Assembly: GCA_021802375.1 (NCBI GenBank)
Contig: JAKAAL010000018.1
Span: forward strand, 1 to 15,380
DNA: 15,380 bases
Reading direction: 5' to 3'
Source: Bacillota bacterium
GTDB taxonomy: Bacteria; Bacillota_E; Sulfobacillia; Sulfobacillales; Sulfobacillaceae
In this document: in pieces, positions 5,875 through 14,079 of the stretch
How positions within the stretch are numbered: the stretch's first letter is position 1
Layout: each line of letters begins with the position of its first letter
Translations under genes and position numbers: made by a program
Notes under the pieces: generated by a model
What the model saw: the letters and a program-made list of their open reading frames with translations, nothing else
What the model was told of the DNA's origin: nothing
The model's database searches: none

Positions 5875-5896
5875 ATAAAGAGCACGGAGGGACACC

Positions 5897-7207
5897 ATGA
5901 TCGAACGATATAGCCGGACCGTAATGCGAAACTTGTGGTCAGAACAACATCGCTATGACCGATGGTTAGAGGTGGAAATCCTCGCCGTTGAGGCATGGGA
6001 AAGCTTGGGTAAAATTCCACGGGGGGTGTCGTCAAGGCTTCGCGCCGCGACGGTGAGCCCCGAACGCGTAGAACATTGGGAAGGCCAGTATCACCACGAT
6101 GTGTTGGCGTTTTTAAGCGCGGTGGGCGAAACCGTTAATCCCGAGGACGCCAAGTACATTCACTATGGTCTGACCTCCACGGACGTGGTGGACACGGCGC
6201 TGTCCTCTTTGTTGAATGAAGCGTTGACGCTAATTCAAGAGGATCTGCAGGAGCTTGGTCGGGCGGTGCGTAAACTGGCTTTGATTCATAAGAAAACGCC
6301 GGTCATGGGACGCACGCACGGGATGCATGCTGAACCGACTAGTTTTGGGCTCAAGGCGCTTCTCTGGTGGCTCGAGCTGAGCCGGCATTTAGAGCGGCTC
6401 CAAGCTTCACAAGAACGGATGCGGGTCATGAAAATTTCCGGTGCAGTGGGCAACTATGCCAATATTCCGATGGCCGTGGAACGGCATGTGGGAGAGGCGT
6501 TGGGATTGGAGCCGGCTCTGGTGTCCACCCAAATTCTGCAGCGGGATCGTCATGCCGAAGTAATCATGGTGCTGGCCTTAATTGGGACCACGTTAGACAA
6601 GATGGCGACTGAAATTCGCCATCTCCAACGCACTGAAGTGGGCGAAGTCGAGGAGCCGTTTGCCGCCGGGCAACGCGGATCCTCCGCCATGCCACATAAA
6701 CGCAATCCCGTTAAGGCCGAGCAAATTTCGGGCCTGGCGCGGATCCTGCGTGGCTATGTGGTTCCAGCGTTGGAAGATATTCCGCTGTGGCATGAGCGCG
6801 ACATCTCGCATTCTTCGGCTGAACGGGTCATGCTCCCTGACGCAACGATTCTTACGGATTACTTATTAACGCAAATGCGTCGCATCATAGAAGGCCTAGT
6901 TGTGAATCGGGAGCGAATGCTCGCGAATATTCACTTGTCGGGAGGGCTGGTCTTTTCTCAAAAAGTTCTGTTGGCATTGGTGGAGCAGGGTATGACCCGT
7001 GAAGCGGCTTATCAGCTGGTTCAGGGCCATGCTATGGCGGCTCTGAAGGATCCGTCTCAAACGTTTCGAGACCGTCTCGACCAGGATCCCGAGGTGACCC
7101 GGTGTTTATCTCGGGAAACCTTCGCCGGACTGTTTGATATCGATCCTTATTTGGCCGCCGTCGATGAGATTTATGCACGGAGCGGCATTGAAGCGGAGGA
7201 GGCATAA
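5897..7207 (+). CDS. purB: Adenylosuccinate lyase
   Basis: This cytoplasmic homotetramer removes fumarate from SAICAR (to AICAR) in IMP synthesis and from adenylosuccinate (to AMP), so it acts twice in purine metabolism. The 436 residues match the short Bacillus/Thermotoga type. Visible landmarks are YIHYGLTSTDVVDTALS (substrate-binding histidine region), GRTHGMHAEPTSFGLK with the general acid His141, and the fumarase/aspartase-superfamily signature GSSAMPHKRNPVKAEQ (261-276) containing the mobile-loop catalytic serine. GGAGGG (5886-5891) lies five bases before ATG 5897. It is the first gene of the nine-gene operon seen here; no purE or purK precedes it, unlike the Bacillus subtilis order. 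purC starts one base after its stop. Confidence 0.97.
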   Translation: MIERYSRTVMRNLWSEQHRYDRWLEVEILAVEAWESLGKIPRGVSSRLRAATVSPERVEHWEGQYHHDVLAFLSAVGETVNPEDAKYIHYGLTSTDVVDTALSSLLNEALTLIQEDLQELGRAVRKLALIHKKTPVMGRTHGMHAEPTSFGLKALLWWLELSRHLERLQASQERMRVMKISGAVGNYANIPMAVERHVGEALGLEPALVSTQILQRDRHAEVIMVLALIGTTLDKMATEIRHLQRTEVGEVEEPFAAGQRGSSAMPHKRNPVKAEQISGLARILRGYVVPALEDIPLWHERDISHSSAERVMLPDATILTDYLLTQMRRIIEGLVVNRERMLANIHLSGGLVFSQKVLLALVEQGMTREAAYQLVQGHAMAALKDPSQTFRDRLDQDPEVTRCLSRETFAGLFDIDPYLAAVDEIYARSGIEAEEA

Positions 7208-7208
7208 G

Positions 7209-7916
7209 ATGAGCGCGACGTTACTTTATGAAGGCAAGGCCAAAAAAGTTTTTGCCACTGACAATCCGAAGCAGGTGCGAGTAGAGTTCAAGGATGATGC
7301 CACCGCATTTAATGGTCAAAAACGGGGGCAGATTACAGGCAAAGGAGTCATCAATGCCGCGCTTTCGGCGCATCTATTTCGGTTACTAGGGCAACGCGGA
7401 ATTGCCACTCACTTTGTCGATGACCCGGCACCGGGTCAACTGCTGGTGGAACACTTGCGCATTATTCCGTTAGAGGTGGTCGTCCGCAATCGGGTGGCCG
7501 GATCGTTACAAAAACGGACCGGTCTTGAGGGGGGCTTAGCGCTAGCGGTGCCTATCGTCGAAATGTATTACAAGAGTGACTCGCTGGGCGACCCGCTGCT
7601 GAACGACGACCATATCCGCTTATTAAACCTAGCTAGTGCGGATTTGACGGCACGGCTGAAGGCTGGGGCGTTATTGATCAATGACGTCTTGGTGCCTTAC
7701 CTGGATCAGCGGGGTCTCGTTTTGGTGGATTTTAAGTTGGAATTTGGATTGAATGACGAGGGGGTCTTAAAGCTCGGTGATGAAATTTCACCGGACACGT
7801 GTCGACTGTGGGATAAGGAGACCGGAAAAAAATTGGACAAGGATCGATTTCGTCAGGATCTGGGTACGGTGGAAGAAGCCTACCAAGAAGTTCAAGCGAG
7901 GATCTTGACTCAATGA
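7209..7916 (+). CDS. purC: SAICAR synthetase (phosphoribosylaminoimidazole-succinocarboxamide synthase)
   Basis: This ATP-dependent cytoplasmic enzyme joins CAIR and aspartate to form SAICAR, the step just before the first PurB reaction. The 235 residues are close to the usual bacterial length. Motifs are LLYEGKAKKVF (5-15, ATP-binding loop), IIPLEVVVRNRVAGSL (85-100, first family signature), NDDHI (132-136) and LVDFKLEFG (172-180, second signature), with DEISPDTCRLWD (191-202) near the C-terminus. The frame is open further upstream inside purB, but ATG 7209 is chosen because GGAGGAGG (7195-7202) is six bases away and the protein then starts at the normal MSATLLYEGK. It overlaps purS by four bases (ATGA), implying coupled translation. 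Confidence 0.97.
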   Translation: MSATLLYEGKAKKVFATDNPKQVRVEFKDDATAFNGQKRGQITGKGVINAALSAHLFRLLGQRGIATHFVDDPAPGQLLVEHLRIIPLEVVVRNRVAGSLQKRTGLEGGLALAVPIVEMYYKSDSLGDPLLNDDHIRLLNLASADLTARLKAGALLINDVLVPYLDQRGLVLVDFKLEFGLNDEGVLKLGDEISPDTCRLWDKETGKKLDKDRFRQDLGTVEEAYQEVQARILTQ

Positions 7917-8164
7917 AAACCTACCATTTAAGTTTTCACGTGGGCCTCAAAGAAGGGGTTTTGGATCCAGCGGGACAGGCTACGCTTCAAGTCATGCACC
8001 AGATGAACTTTGTGGCTAGCGAGGTTCGGATTGGGAAGTGGATTCAGGTGTGGATTGAGGCCGAGGATGAGGTCAAGGCATTGGCTATGGCAGAGGAGAT
8101 GGGACATCGACTGCTGGCCAATCCGGTAATGGAACACTTTGATGTGACGGTGACTCCTTTATGA
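7913..8164 (+). CDS. purS: FGAM synthase subunit PurS
   Basis: PurS (83 residues) is the small dimeric subunit that bridges PurQ and PurL in the three-part formylglycinamidine ribonucleotide synthase. It helps move ammonia from the glutaminase to the synthetase and has no catalytic residues of its own. The sequence shows the family's alternating strands and helices: YHLSFHVGLKEGVLDPAGQA (4-23), then VRIGKWIQVWIEA in the middle, LLANPVMEHFDVTV near the end. Length and position between purC and purQ are diagnostic. It overlaps purC at ATGA (7913-7916) and purQ at ATGA (8161-8164), so the complex subunits are probably made in step. Confidence 0.95.
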   Translation: MKTYHLSFHVGLKEGVLDPAGQATLQVMHQMNFVASEVRIGKWIQVWIEAEDEVKALAMAEEMGHRLLANPVMEHFDVTVTPL

Positions 8165-8871
8165 CCGATCACGGTATGACGGAGAGGGTCGGGATTGTGG
8201 TGTTTCCAGGATCAAACTGCGATCAGGACACTATAAAGGCCGTGGCTGATTTGGGAGCTACACCGCGCGTACTCGACTACCGGGAGCAAGACCTCTCGGG
8301 GGTGGACCGCCTGATCCTTCCCGGAGGATTCTCCTACGGTGATTATCTTCGGAGCGGCGCCCTAGCCGCTGCCGCCCCGATCATGGATGCGGTGGCGCGT
8401 GCGGTAGAGGCTGGAATGCCCGTATTAGGCATTTGCAACGGATTTCAAATCCTCTGCGAACGCGGGTTATTACCCGGTGCCCTGTTGCCTAATCCTCACG
8501 GCGAATTTGTCTCGCGCTTCGAGACGGTGCGGGTCACGTCGGTGCCTCAAGGATTTTCAGGGATGGCGGTGGGGGATTTATTTACGCTCCCTATTGCGCA
8601 CCATGAAGGCTCCTACAGGGTTTCGGAAGGGGCTCTGCACCAACTGTTCGAATCGGGGCAAGTGTTTTTGCAATATAGCGATCCGTCTGGGGTGGTGCAC
8701 CCCTTGGTAAATCCCAATGGGTCGGTGGCTAATATCGCCGGGGTCGCTTCGGGATCAGTGGTAGCCCTGATGCCGCATCCGGAGCGGGCCATGGCGCGCT
8801 ATTTAGGATCGGCGGATGGGGCTCGGTTCCTCCAAGCCTGGCTTGGACAGAAAGGGGAGGCCGGATGCTAA
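8161..8871 (+). CDS. purQ: FGAM synthase subunit PurQ (glutaminase)
   Basis: PurQ is the class I glutamine amidotransferase subunit of the PurSQL complex, supplying ammonia for conversion of FGAR to FGAM. In the 236-residue reading from ATG 8161 the nucleophile is Cys92 in VLGICNGFQILCE, with His206 and Glu208 in MPHPERAM. The N-terminal VGIVVFPGSNCDQDT (10-24) and LPGGFSYGDYLRSGALAA (53-70) are typical of the family. A second ATG at 8176 would give MTERVGIVVFPG, closer to the usual family N-terminus; neither start has a strong ribosome binding site. ATG 8161 overlaps the purS stop and fits translational coupling, so the true start is one of these two. Confidence 0.96.
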   Translation: MTDHGMTERVGIVVFPGSNCDQDTIKAVADLGATPRVLDYREQDLSGVDRLILPGGFSYGDYLRSGALAAAAPIMDAVARAVEAGMPVLGICNGFQILCERGLLPGALLPNPHGEFVSRFETVRVTSVPQGFSGMAVGDLFTLPIAHHEGSYRVSEGALHQLFESGQVFLQYSDPSGVVHPLVNPNGSVANIAGVASGSVVALMPHPERAMARYLGSADGARFLQAWLGQKGEAGC

Positions 8872-11060
8872 CGCACACCGATGTGGGTTTATCTGAGAGT
8901 GAGCATCAGGAGATTTTGCGCCTACTTTTACGTAATCCCAGCGATCTAGAGCTCGGACTATTTGGGGCGCTCTGGTCGGAGCATTGTAGTTACAAGAGCT
9001 CTAAGCCATTTTTGGCGTGGTTACCGAACCAAGGGCCGTATCTGGTCCAGGGCCCGGGAGGCAATGCTGGGGTGGTGTTTCTGAGCGAAGATTATGATGT
9101 CGCCTTTAAAATTGAAAGTCATAACCATCCGTCTTATGTGGAGCCGCTTCAAGGGGCTGCCACCGGGGTGGGAGGCATCTTAAGAGACATCATAGCCATG
9201 GGGGCCCGACCTATTGCAGTAGCCGATGTCCTGAAGTTCGGGACCAACCTTAAGTCAGAGGCTTTGCAAAACGGTATCGTGGAAGGTATCGGGGCCTATG
9301 GCAATGCGATTGGGATCCCGACGGTCACGGGGAGCGTGGGATATAGTGCGGTGTATGACGCGAATCCGTTGGTCAATGTGATGGCAGTAGGCTTGATGCC
9401 GCATTTGCAAGAGATTGGGGCCACTGGTGCGCAACCGGGTTCAGTCGTGCTCCTGATGGGCCAAGCCACCGGACGCGACGGAATTCATGGGGCCAGTCTG
9501 CTCGCATCACAAGATTTTGGTTCCGAAACCGAAGCCATGCGACCCACGGTGCAGGTCGGCGATCCCTTTATGGGCAAGCTTTTGATGGAGGCTACCTTAG
9601 CCATCGTGAGCGAAGGGCTCGCAGACGCTGTGCAAGATCTTGGTGCCGCAGGGCTAACCTCAGCCTTGGCGGAACTGGCGTACGCCTCGCACGTGGGGGT
9701 GACGGTGGACGTGGCTCGGGTGCCATGTCGGGAATCCGGCATGAGTGCCTACGATATTATGTTGTCCGAAACCCAAGAGCGTATGTTGCTAACTATCCCG
9801 GCCAACAAGTTGGACGAGGCTTTGGCCATTATCCGGCGCTTTGCCATACCGGTCGCTGAGATCGGGCGAGTGACGACTGGTGATTTTCTTCGCGTCGACC
9901 AGGAAGGCGTTCGAGCCGCCGACGTGCCGACCTCTTTCTTGGTCGCATCCTGTCCGCGACATGCGCTGCCTGAAGATTTTACGGCAAGTTTTGCGATCCC
10001 TCCTCAAGTAGATCCGGCCCCCGTTCCCTTGACCTTAGACCAAGACTTGGGGTTTCGTGTGCTGGGCCATGCGGACTGCCGCGATCGAGCTCCAATTTTT
10101 GAGCGTTATGACTCCACGATTGGGGTGCGTACCGTATGGGGTCCTGACCATGATAGTGCCATATTGTGCATTGGATCCGAGGCCGAGGGTCTTCAAATTG
10201 CGGTTTCAGCCCCATCGCGATGGGCTGCCGGGGATAGCGTTGCGGGTGGGTACGGGGCGGTCGTGGATGTCTTAAGCCGGATTGCCGTTCAGGGCGCCGT
10301 GCCGTTAGGACTCACCGACGGGATTAACGGGGGTAATCCCGATAAACCTGAAGAATATGAACGGATTGCGGGATTAGTGTGGGGAATCGCTGAAGCCGCC
10401 CGAGATTTTGGGGTGCCGGTAACGGGAGGCAATGTGTCGTTACACAACGAGACCAACGCCGAAGCGATTTGGCCCACGGCGGCCTTAGGAATAGTAGCTA
10501 AGCATGCTCGTCCGACAACCCCAATGGCCGATCAACCGTCGCGTGCGGGACTCACGATAGCACTTGTCAACCCTCCAATCGAACCGACCCTGGGAGGGAG
10601 TGTGTTGGCCGAGCTTCTGGGTCGGATCGGCCCCTATCCGCGCATTGCGGCAAATCCAACCGTGGCGGCCTTGGATCTTATGGCCGAGTGGGCTCGTGAT
10701 CCGAGTGCCGTGGGGCTGGTGGCGTGTCGTAGTGTTGGGGTCGGAGGGCTCTTTGTCGCATTGGCCCGATCCTTAATGGGATCTGGGGCCCAATACGGTG
10801 CGGATCTGCTCCTGCCTCGGGACGGTGCGGCATTAGCTCTCTTTAATGAAATTGCCGGGCAGTTTTTGGTGTTTTTAGAGACAAGCCGTCAAGAGTCATG
10901 GGAGAGGAGTGCAAAAGCTCGGGGGGTGCCCCTGGGGATTTTGGGCGAAACCACCGCATCTCCGCAACTGAAGGTTGTAGCCGGGCGGCCTGTAACCTGG
11001 GATCTTCAGGCGCTGTGGCGCACATTTCGTGAGGGAGGGGACGTCCACCATGTGGGGTGA
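8865..11060 (+). CDS. purL: FGAM synthase subunit PurL (small type)
   Basis: PurL is the ATP-dependent synthetase subunit that converts FGAR to FGAM with ammonia from PurQ. At 731 residues it is the small form used with separate PurS and PurQ, not the roughly 1,300-residue fused Gram-negative enzyme. Landmarks are LWSEHCSYKSSKPFL (37-51, His40), KIESHNHPSYVEPLQGAATG (82-101, catalytic and Mg-binding block), the DGINGGNPDKPEEYE and TGGNVSLHNET motifs of the second half, and duplicated PurM-like halves. GGGGAGG precedes ATG 8865 by about five bases. It overlaps the purQ stop by seven bases and the purF start by eleven. Confidence 0.97.
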   Translation: MLTHTDVGLSESEHQEILRLLLRNPSDLELGLFGALWSEHCSYKSSKPFLAWLPNQGPYLVQGPGGNAGVVFLSEDYDVAFKIESHNHPSYVEPLQGAATGVGGILRDIIAMGARPIAVADVLKFGTNLKSEALQNGIVEGIGAYGNAIGIPTVTGSVGYSAVYDANPLVNVMAVGLMPHLQEIGATGAQPGSVVLLMGQATGRDGIHGASLLASQDFGSETEAMRPTVQVGDPFMGKLLMEATLAIVSEGLADAVQDLGAAGLTSALAELAYASHVGVTVDVARVPCRESGMSAYDIMLSETQERMLLTIPANKLDEALAIIRRFAIPVAEIGRVTTGDFLRVDQEGVRAADVPTSFLVASCPRHALPEDFTASFAIPPQVDPAPVPLTLDQDLGFRVLGHADCRDRAPIFERYDSTIGVRTVWGPDHDSAILCIGSEAEGLQIAVSAPSRWAAGDSVAGGYGAVVDVLSRIAVQGAVPLGLTDGINGGNPDKPEEYERIAGLVWGIAEAARDFGVPVTGGNVSLHNETNAEAIWPTAALGIVAKHARPTTPMADQPSRAGLTIALVNPPIEPTLGGSVLAELLGRIGPYPRIAANPTVAALDLMAEWARDPSAVGLVACRSVGVGGLFVALARSLMGSGAQYGADLLLPRDGAALALFNEIAGQFLVFLETSRQESWERSAKARGVPLGILGETTASPQLKVVAGRPVTWDLQALWRTFREGGDVHHVG

Positions 11061-12450
11061 GATACATGAGGAATGTGGCATATTCGCCGTATGGGGCCAT
11101 CCTAAAGCTGCGCTTCAGGCCTATTGGGGCACTTTTAGTTTGCAGCATCGTGGTCAAGAAAGTGCTGGCATCGCAGTCCTTTTGCATGATGACATTACGG
11201 TTCATAAGGGCATGGGTTTGGTGACTGAGGTGCTGCACGCGGAACAGGAGATGCTTCGCGAAGGGGACGCTGCTTTGGGCCATGTCCGGTATTCGACGAC
11301 CGGTGAATCGTCTTTAGTCAATGCTCAGCCTCTTCTCATGCAAACCCGATTCGGGCCGTTGGCGCTGGCCCACAATGGCAATCTGGTTAATGCGGGAGAG
11401 TTAAGAGACACGTTAGCCCGAGAGGGTTCGATTTTTCAGGGGACCTCGGATAGCGAGATCTTGGCTCATTTATTGGCAAAAAGTTCGGCGGAGGATCTAG
11501 AAGGGGCCCTCTTGGAAAGTCTGCCGCAATTAAAAGGCGGCTTTGCGTTTGCTATTCTCGCGCGAGAAGGGCTTTTTGCCGCGCGAGATGTGCATGGCAT
11601 CCGCCCGTTGGTACTGGGGCAGTCGCCTGAAGGCGGCACGATGGTGGCTTCCGAAACCTGTGCCCTTGACACGGTGCAAGCGACGTGGCTACGGGACGTG
11701 GAGCCCGCCGAACTGATTTGCATTCGGGAACAGGGCGTGAGCTTTCGGCCCTTTGTGCCGGTCGAAGAGGTGCCGACGCGTGCGGTGTGCGCGTTTGAAG
11801 CCGTGTACTTTGCACGCCCAGACTCCCAAATTGATGGGCAGAGTGCGCATTTAAGTCGACGTCAATTGGGTCGTCGCTTGGCGGAAGAATCTCCCGTGGA
11901 GGCTGACGTAGTGGTAGGAGTGCCCGACTCTAGTTTGCCGGCGGCCATGGGTTACGCCCAGGCCTCGCAGATACCTTTTGACTTTGGTTTGGTGAAAAAT
12001 CGATATATTGCCCGTACCTTTATTTCGCCGACTCAAACGGGCCGCGAATCGAGCGTCCAGTTAAAACTGTCCGCGGTTCGTGAAGTGGTGGCAGGAAAGC
12101 GGGTGGTTTTGGTGGACGATAGTCTGGTGCGCGGTACTACCTCGAGGCGCTTGGTGTCGTTGCTACGCCAGGCGGGTGCCCAAGAGGTTCACATGCGGAT
12201 CGCGTCGCCGCCGTATACCGATCCGTGTCACTACGGGATTGACACTTCGCGCGCCGGGGAATTGGCTGCCCGTACCATGTCGCTCAAGGCGCTTCGTGAA
12301 TCTGTTGGTGCTGACACCTTGGCCTACTTGTCAATTGAGGGTCTTGCAGAAGGGCTCGGGCCTCAAAAGGGGTGGTGCATGGCGTGCTTTGGGGCCGGAT
12401 ACCCGGTGGCGATTCCAGCATCCGAGAAGGAGGCACCGAGTCATGTCTAA
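11050..12450 (+). CDS. purF: Amidophosphoribosyltransferase (Fe-S type)
   Basis: PurF makes phosphoribosylamine from PRPP and glutamine, the committed step of purine synthesis. It has an N-terminal Ntn-hydrolase glutaminase domain and a C-terminal phosphoribosyltransferase domain (PRPP loop VVLVDDSLVRGTTSRR). With ATG 11050 the protein is 466 residues and begins MWGEIHEECGIF: an eight-residue propeptide ahead of Cys9, which becomes the N-terminal nucleophile after cleavage, as in Bacillus subtilis. Four cysteines at 247, 393, 443 and 446 (RAVCAF, DPCHYG, WCMACFG) correspond to the [4Fe-4S] ligands of the Bacillus enzyme, so this is the oxygen-sensitive cluster type. An upstream GTG at 11029 is less likely because the GAGGGAGGGG ribosome binding site (11031-11040) lies between the two. 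It overlaps purL and purM. Confidence 0.97.
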   Translation: MWGEIHEECGIFAVWGHPKAALQAYWGTFSLQHRGQESAGIAVLLHDDITVHKGMGLVTEVLHAEQEMLREGDAALGHVRYSTTGESSLVNAQPLLMQTRFGPLALAHNGNLVNAGELRDTLAREGSIFQGTSDSEILAHLLAKSSAEDLEGALLESLPQLKGGFAFAILAREGLFAARDVHGIRPLVLGQSPEGGTMVASETCALDTVQATWLRDVEPAELICIREQGVSFRPFVPVEEVPTRAVCAFEAVYFARPDSQIDGQSAHLSRRQLGRRLAEESPVEADVVVGVPDSSLPAAMGYAQASQIPFDFGLVKNRYIARTFISPTQTGRESSVQLKLSAVREVVAGKRVVLVDDSLVRGTTSRRLVSLLRQAGAQEVHMRIASPPYTDPCHYGIDTSRAGELAARTMSLKALRESVGADTLAYLSIEGLAEGLGPQKGWCMACFGAGYPVAIPASEKEAPSHV

Positions 12451-13450
12451 GCATCTGACGTATCGCGATGCGGGCGTGGATATCAGTCGCGGTAATGAAG
12501 CGGTGACCCGAATTAAGGCGATTGCCGAGACCACTCGGCGACCTGAGCTGATGGGCGGCATTGGGGCATTTTCGGGAGCGTTTCGCTGGGATCAGGCGGG
12601 GACGTTGCTTGCCGGGGCCGACGGCGTTGGCTCTAAGCTTCTGTTGGCGCAGGCCCTAGATCGGCACGATACGGTGGGGATTGACTTGGTCGCGATGAAT
12701 GTCAATGACGTCTTAGCTAATGGTGGCGAGCCATTGTTTTTTCTCGATTACATTGCTACCGGGTATTTGGATCCAGTCCGCATTGCCGAGCTTGTGGAAG
12801 GAATAGCGGAGGGCTGCCGCCAAGCGGGTTGTGCACTGTTGGGAGGAGAAACGGCTGAAATGCCGGGCTTGTATGGACGCGATCAATACGATCTGGCAGG
12901 TTTTGTGGTAGGCCGCCAGGTTCGCCAGTGGGAACCTCCCGCGCCGGGCGATCGAATTATCGGTATCGTCTCCTCGGGATTTCACTCTAACGGGTATGCG
13001 TTGATCCATAAAATCGTCAAAGACCAGGCTTTGGACTGGGATACGGTGTATCCTCAGTCTGACGGCAAGACCTTGGGAGCGGCACTCCTAACGCCGACGC
13101 TTATCTATGTTAAGGCCATCCACCGTCTTTGGGAAGCCATTTCGGTTCGTGGGCTGGCGCATATCACCGGTGGAGGTATTATGGAAAATCTGCCCCGGAC
13201 ACTCGCGCCGGGTCAAGGAGCGAAGATTACACGCGGATCCTGGCCGACTCCAGAGATTTTTTCGTGGTTGGGGTCTTTGGGACAAGTGGCGGAAGCAGAG
13301 ATGTTTCGCACCTTTAACATGGGGATTGGGTTTATGGTCGTAGTGCCGGCAGAGGAGGTTCTGACAGCGTTAGAATTGCTCCAACAATTAGGGCATCAGG
13401 GCTATGACGTGGGCGAAGTCGTCTCCGAACCGGGTGTGGTGCTGGTATGA
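12443..13450 (+). CDS. purM: AIR synthetase (phosphoribosylformylglycinamidine cyclo-ligase)
   Basis: PurM closes the imidazole ring, turning FGAM into AIR with ATP. At 335 residues it is normal length. Family motifs in order are TYRDAGVDISRGNEAV (6-21), AGADGVGSKLLLAQ (57-70), [19 protein letters not shown] (85-103), LLGGETAEMPGLYG, GFHSNGYALIHKI, LAHITGGGIMENLPR and FNMGIGF. ATG 12443 is chosen over a longer open frame because AAGGAGG (12427-12433) is nine bases upstream and the next residues match the family N-terminus. It overlaps purF by eight bases and purN by four (ATGA). Codons 64-102 of this gene are repeated, inverted and exact, at the right edge of the window. Confidence 0.97.
   Translation: MSKHLTYRDAGVDISRGNEAVTRIKAIAETTRRPELMGGIGAFSGAFRWDQAGTLLAGADGVGSKLLLAQALDRHDTVGIDLVAMNVNDVLANGGEPLFFLDYIATGYLDPVRIAELVEGIAEGCRQAGCALLGGETAEMPGLYGRDQYDLAGFVVGRQVRQWEPPAPGDRIIGIVSSGFHSNGYALIHKIVKDQALDWDTVYPQSDGKTLGAALLTPTLIYVKAIHRLWEAISVRGLAHITGGGIMENLPRTLAPGQGAKITRGSWPTPEIFSWLGSLGQVAEAEMFRTFNMGIGFMVVVPAEEVLTALELLQQLGHQGYDVGEVVSEPGVVLV
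12631..12748 (+). repeat. Source arm (within purM) of a 118-base exact inverted repeat
   Basis: This internal purM segment, starting CTCTAAGCTT and ending TTCTCGAT, occurs again in reverse complement at 15263-15380. Identity is complete over all 118 bases as far as I can compare by eye. Here it is a normal, functional part of purM, so this is the original copy. Confidence 0.95.
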
Positions 13451-14079
13451 GATGGGCGGTACTGGTCGGTGGTACGGGTAGCAACCTGGCGGCCATGTTG
13501 GAGGCGGCAATCCCGGTGTCTCTGGTGGTCTCGCATCGAGCAGGGGCCCCTGCCTTGGCTATAGCGGATGGCTACCAAGTTCCGGCACGGGTGCTGGAGG
13601 CTAAAGCCTGGCGTGACCGAGAACGTTACGACGAAGAACTACGCAACATTTTGGACGCCCATCGAATTGAGGCCATCGCTATGGCCGGGTTCATGCGCTG
13701 GCTGACACCCAAGACGGTGGCGCGATATCGAGGACGCGTGGTTAATGTGCACCCTTCACTGTTGCCCGCATTTCCCGGACTCCACGCCATTGAACAGGCG
13801 TATCGGCATGGAGTGAGGTGGACCGGGGTAACTATTCATTTTGTGGATGAGGGCCAAGATACCGGCCCCATCATTATGCAGGTTCCTGTGCCGATTCCAC
13901 CGGGTCTTGGCCAGGAAGCGTTAGAGACCAAGATTCATCAAGCCGAGCACTGGTTATATCCGAAAGTCGTGTGGGCAGTGGAACGGGGCTGGGTGAGTCT
14001 CAGTGCGGATGGTCAGGTGGTCTGGGATCCATCTCATAAGGAGGTCGAATCATGGATGCGTGGGCTCTATTCAGTGTAA
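13447..14079 (+). CDS. purN: GAR transformylase PurN (10-formyl-THF dependent)
   Basis: PurN transfers a formyl group from 10-formyltetrahydrofolate to GAR, giving FGAR. The 210-residue protein begins MRWAVLVGGTGSNLAAMLEA, the family's N-terminal 'V-L-x-S-G-x-G-S-N-L' strand and loop, here with Gly-Gly-Thr. The catalytic residues Asn100 and His102 lie in VVNVHPSLLPAFPGLHA, and Asp138 is in HFVDEGQDTGPIIMQ; all three are exactly six positions earlier than in the Escherichia coli enzyme (106, 108, 144). ATG 13447 overlaps the purM stop (ATGA), so it is coupled. The C-terminus overlaps the purH start by 28 bases, and the purH ribosome binding site lies inside this gene. Confidence 0.96.
   Translation: MRWAVLVGGTGSNLAAMLEAAIPVSLVVSHRAGAPALAIADGYQVPARVLEAKAWRDRERYDEELRNILDAHRIEAIAMAGFMRWLTPKTVARYRGRVVNVHPSLLPAFPGLHAIEQAYRHGVRWTGVTIHFVDEGQDTGPIIMQVPVPIPPGLGQEALETKIHQAEHWLYPKVVWAVERGWVSLSADGQVVWDPSHKEVESWMRGLYSV

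Noticed and set aside
5858..5896. Purine riboswitch in the purB leader
   Set aside because: The leader from the likely transcription start is about 33 bases, too short, and none of the conserved junction bases of the purine aptamer are present.
12080..12442. N-terminal extension of the purM frame into purF
   Set aside because: The extra codons lie wholly within purF, give no PurM homology, and a strong ribosome binding site marks ATG 12443.
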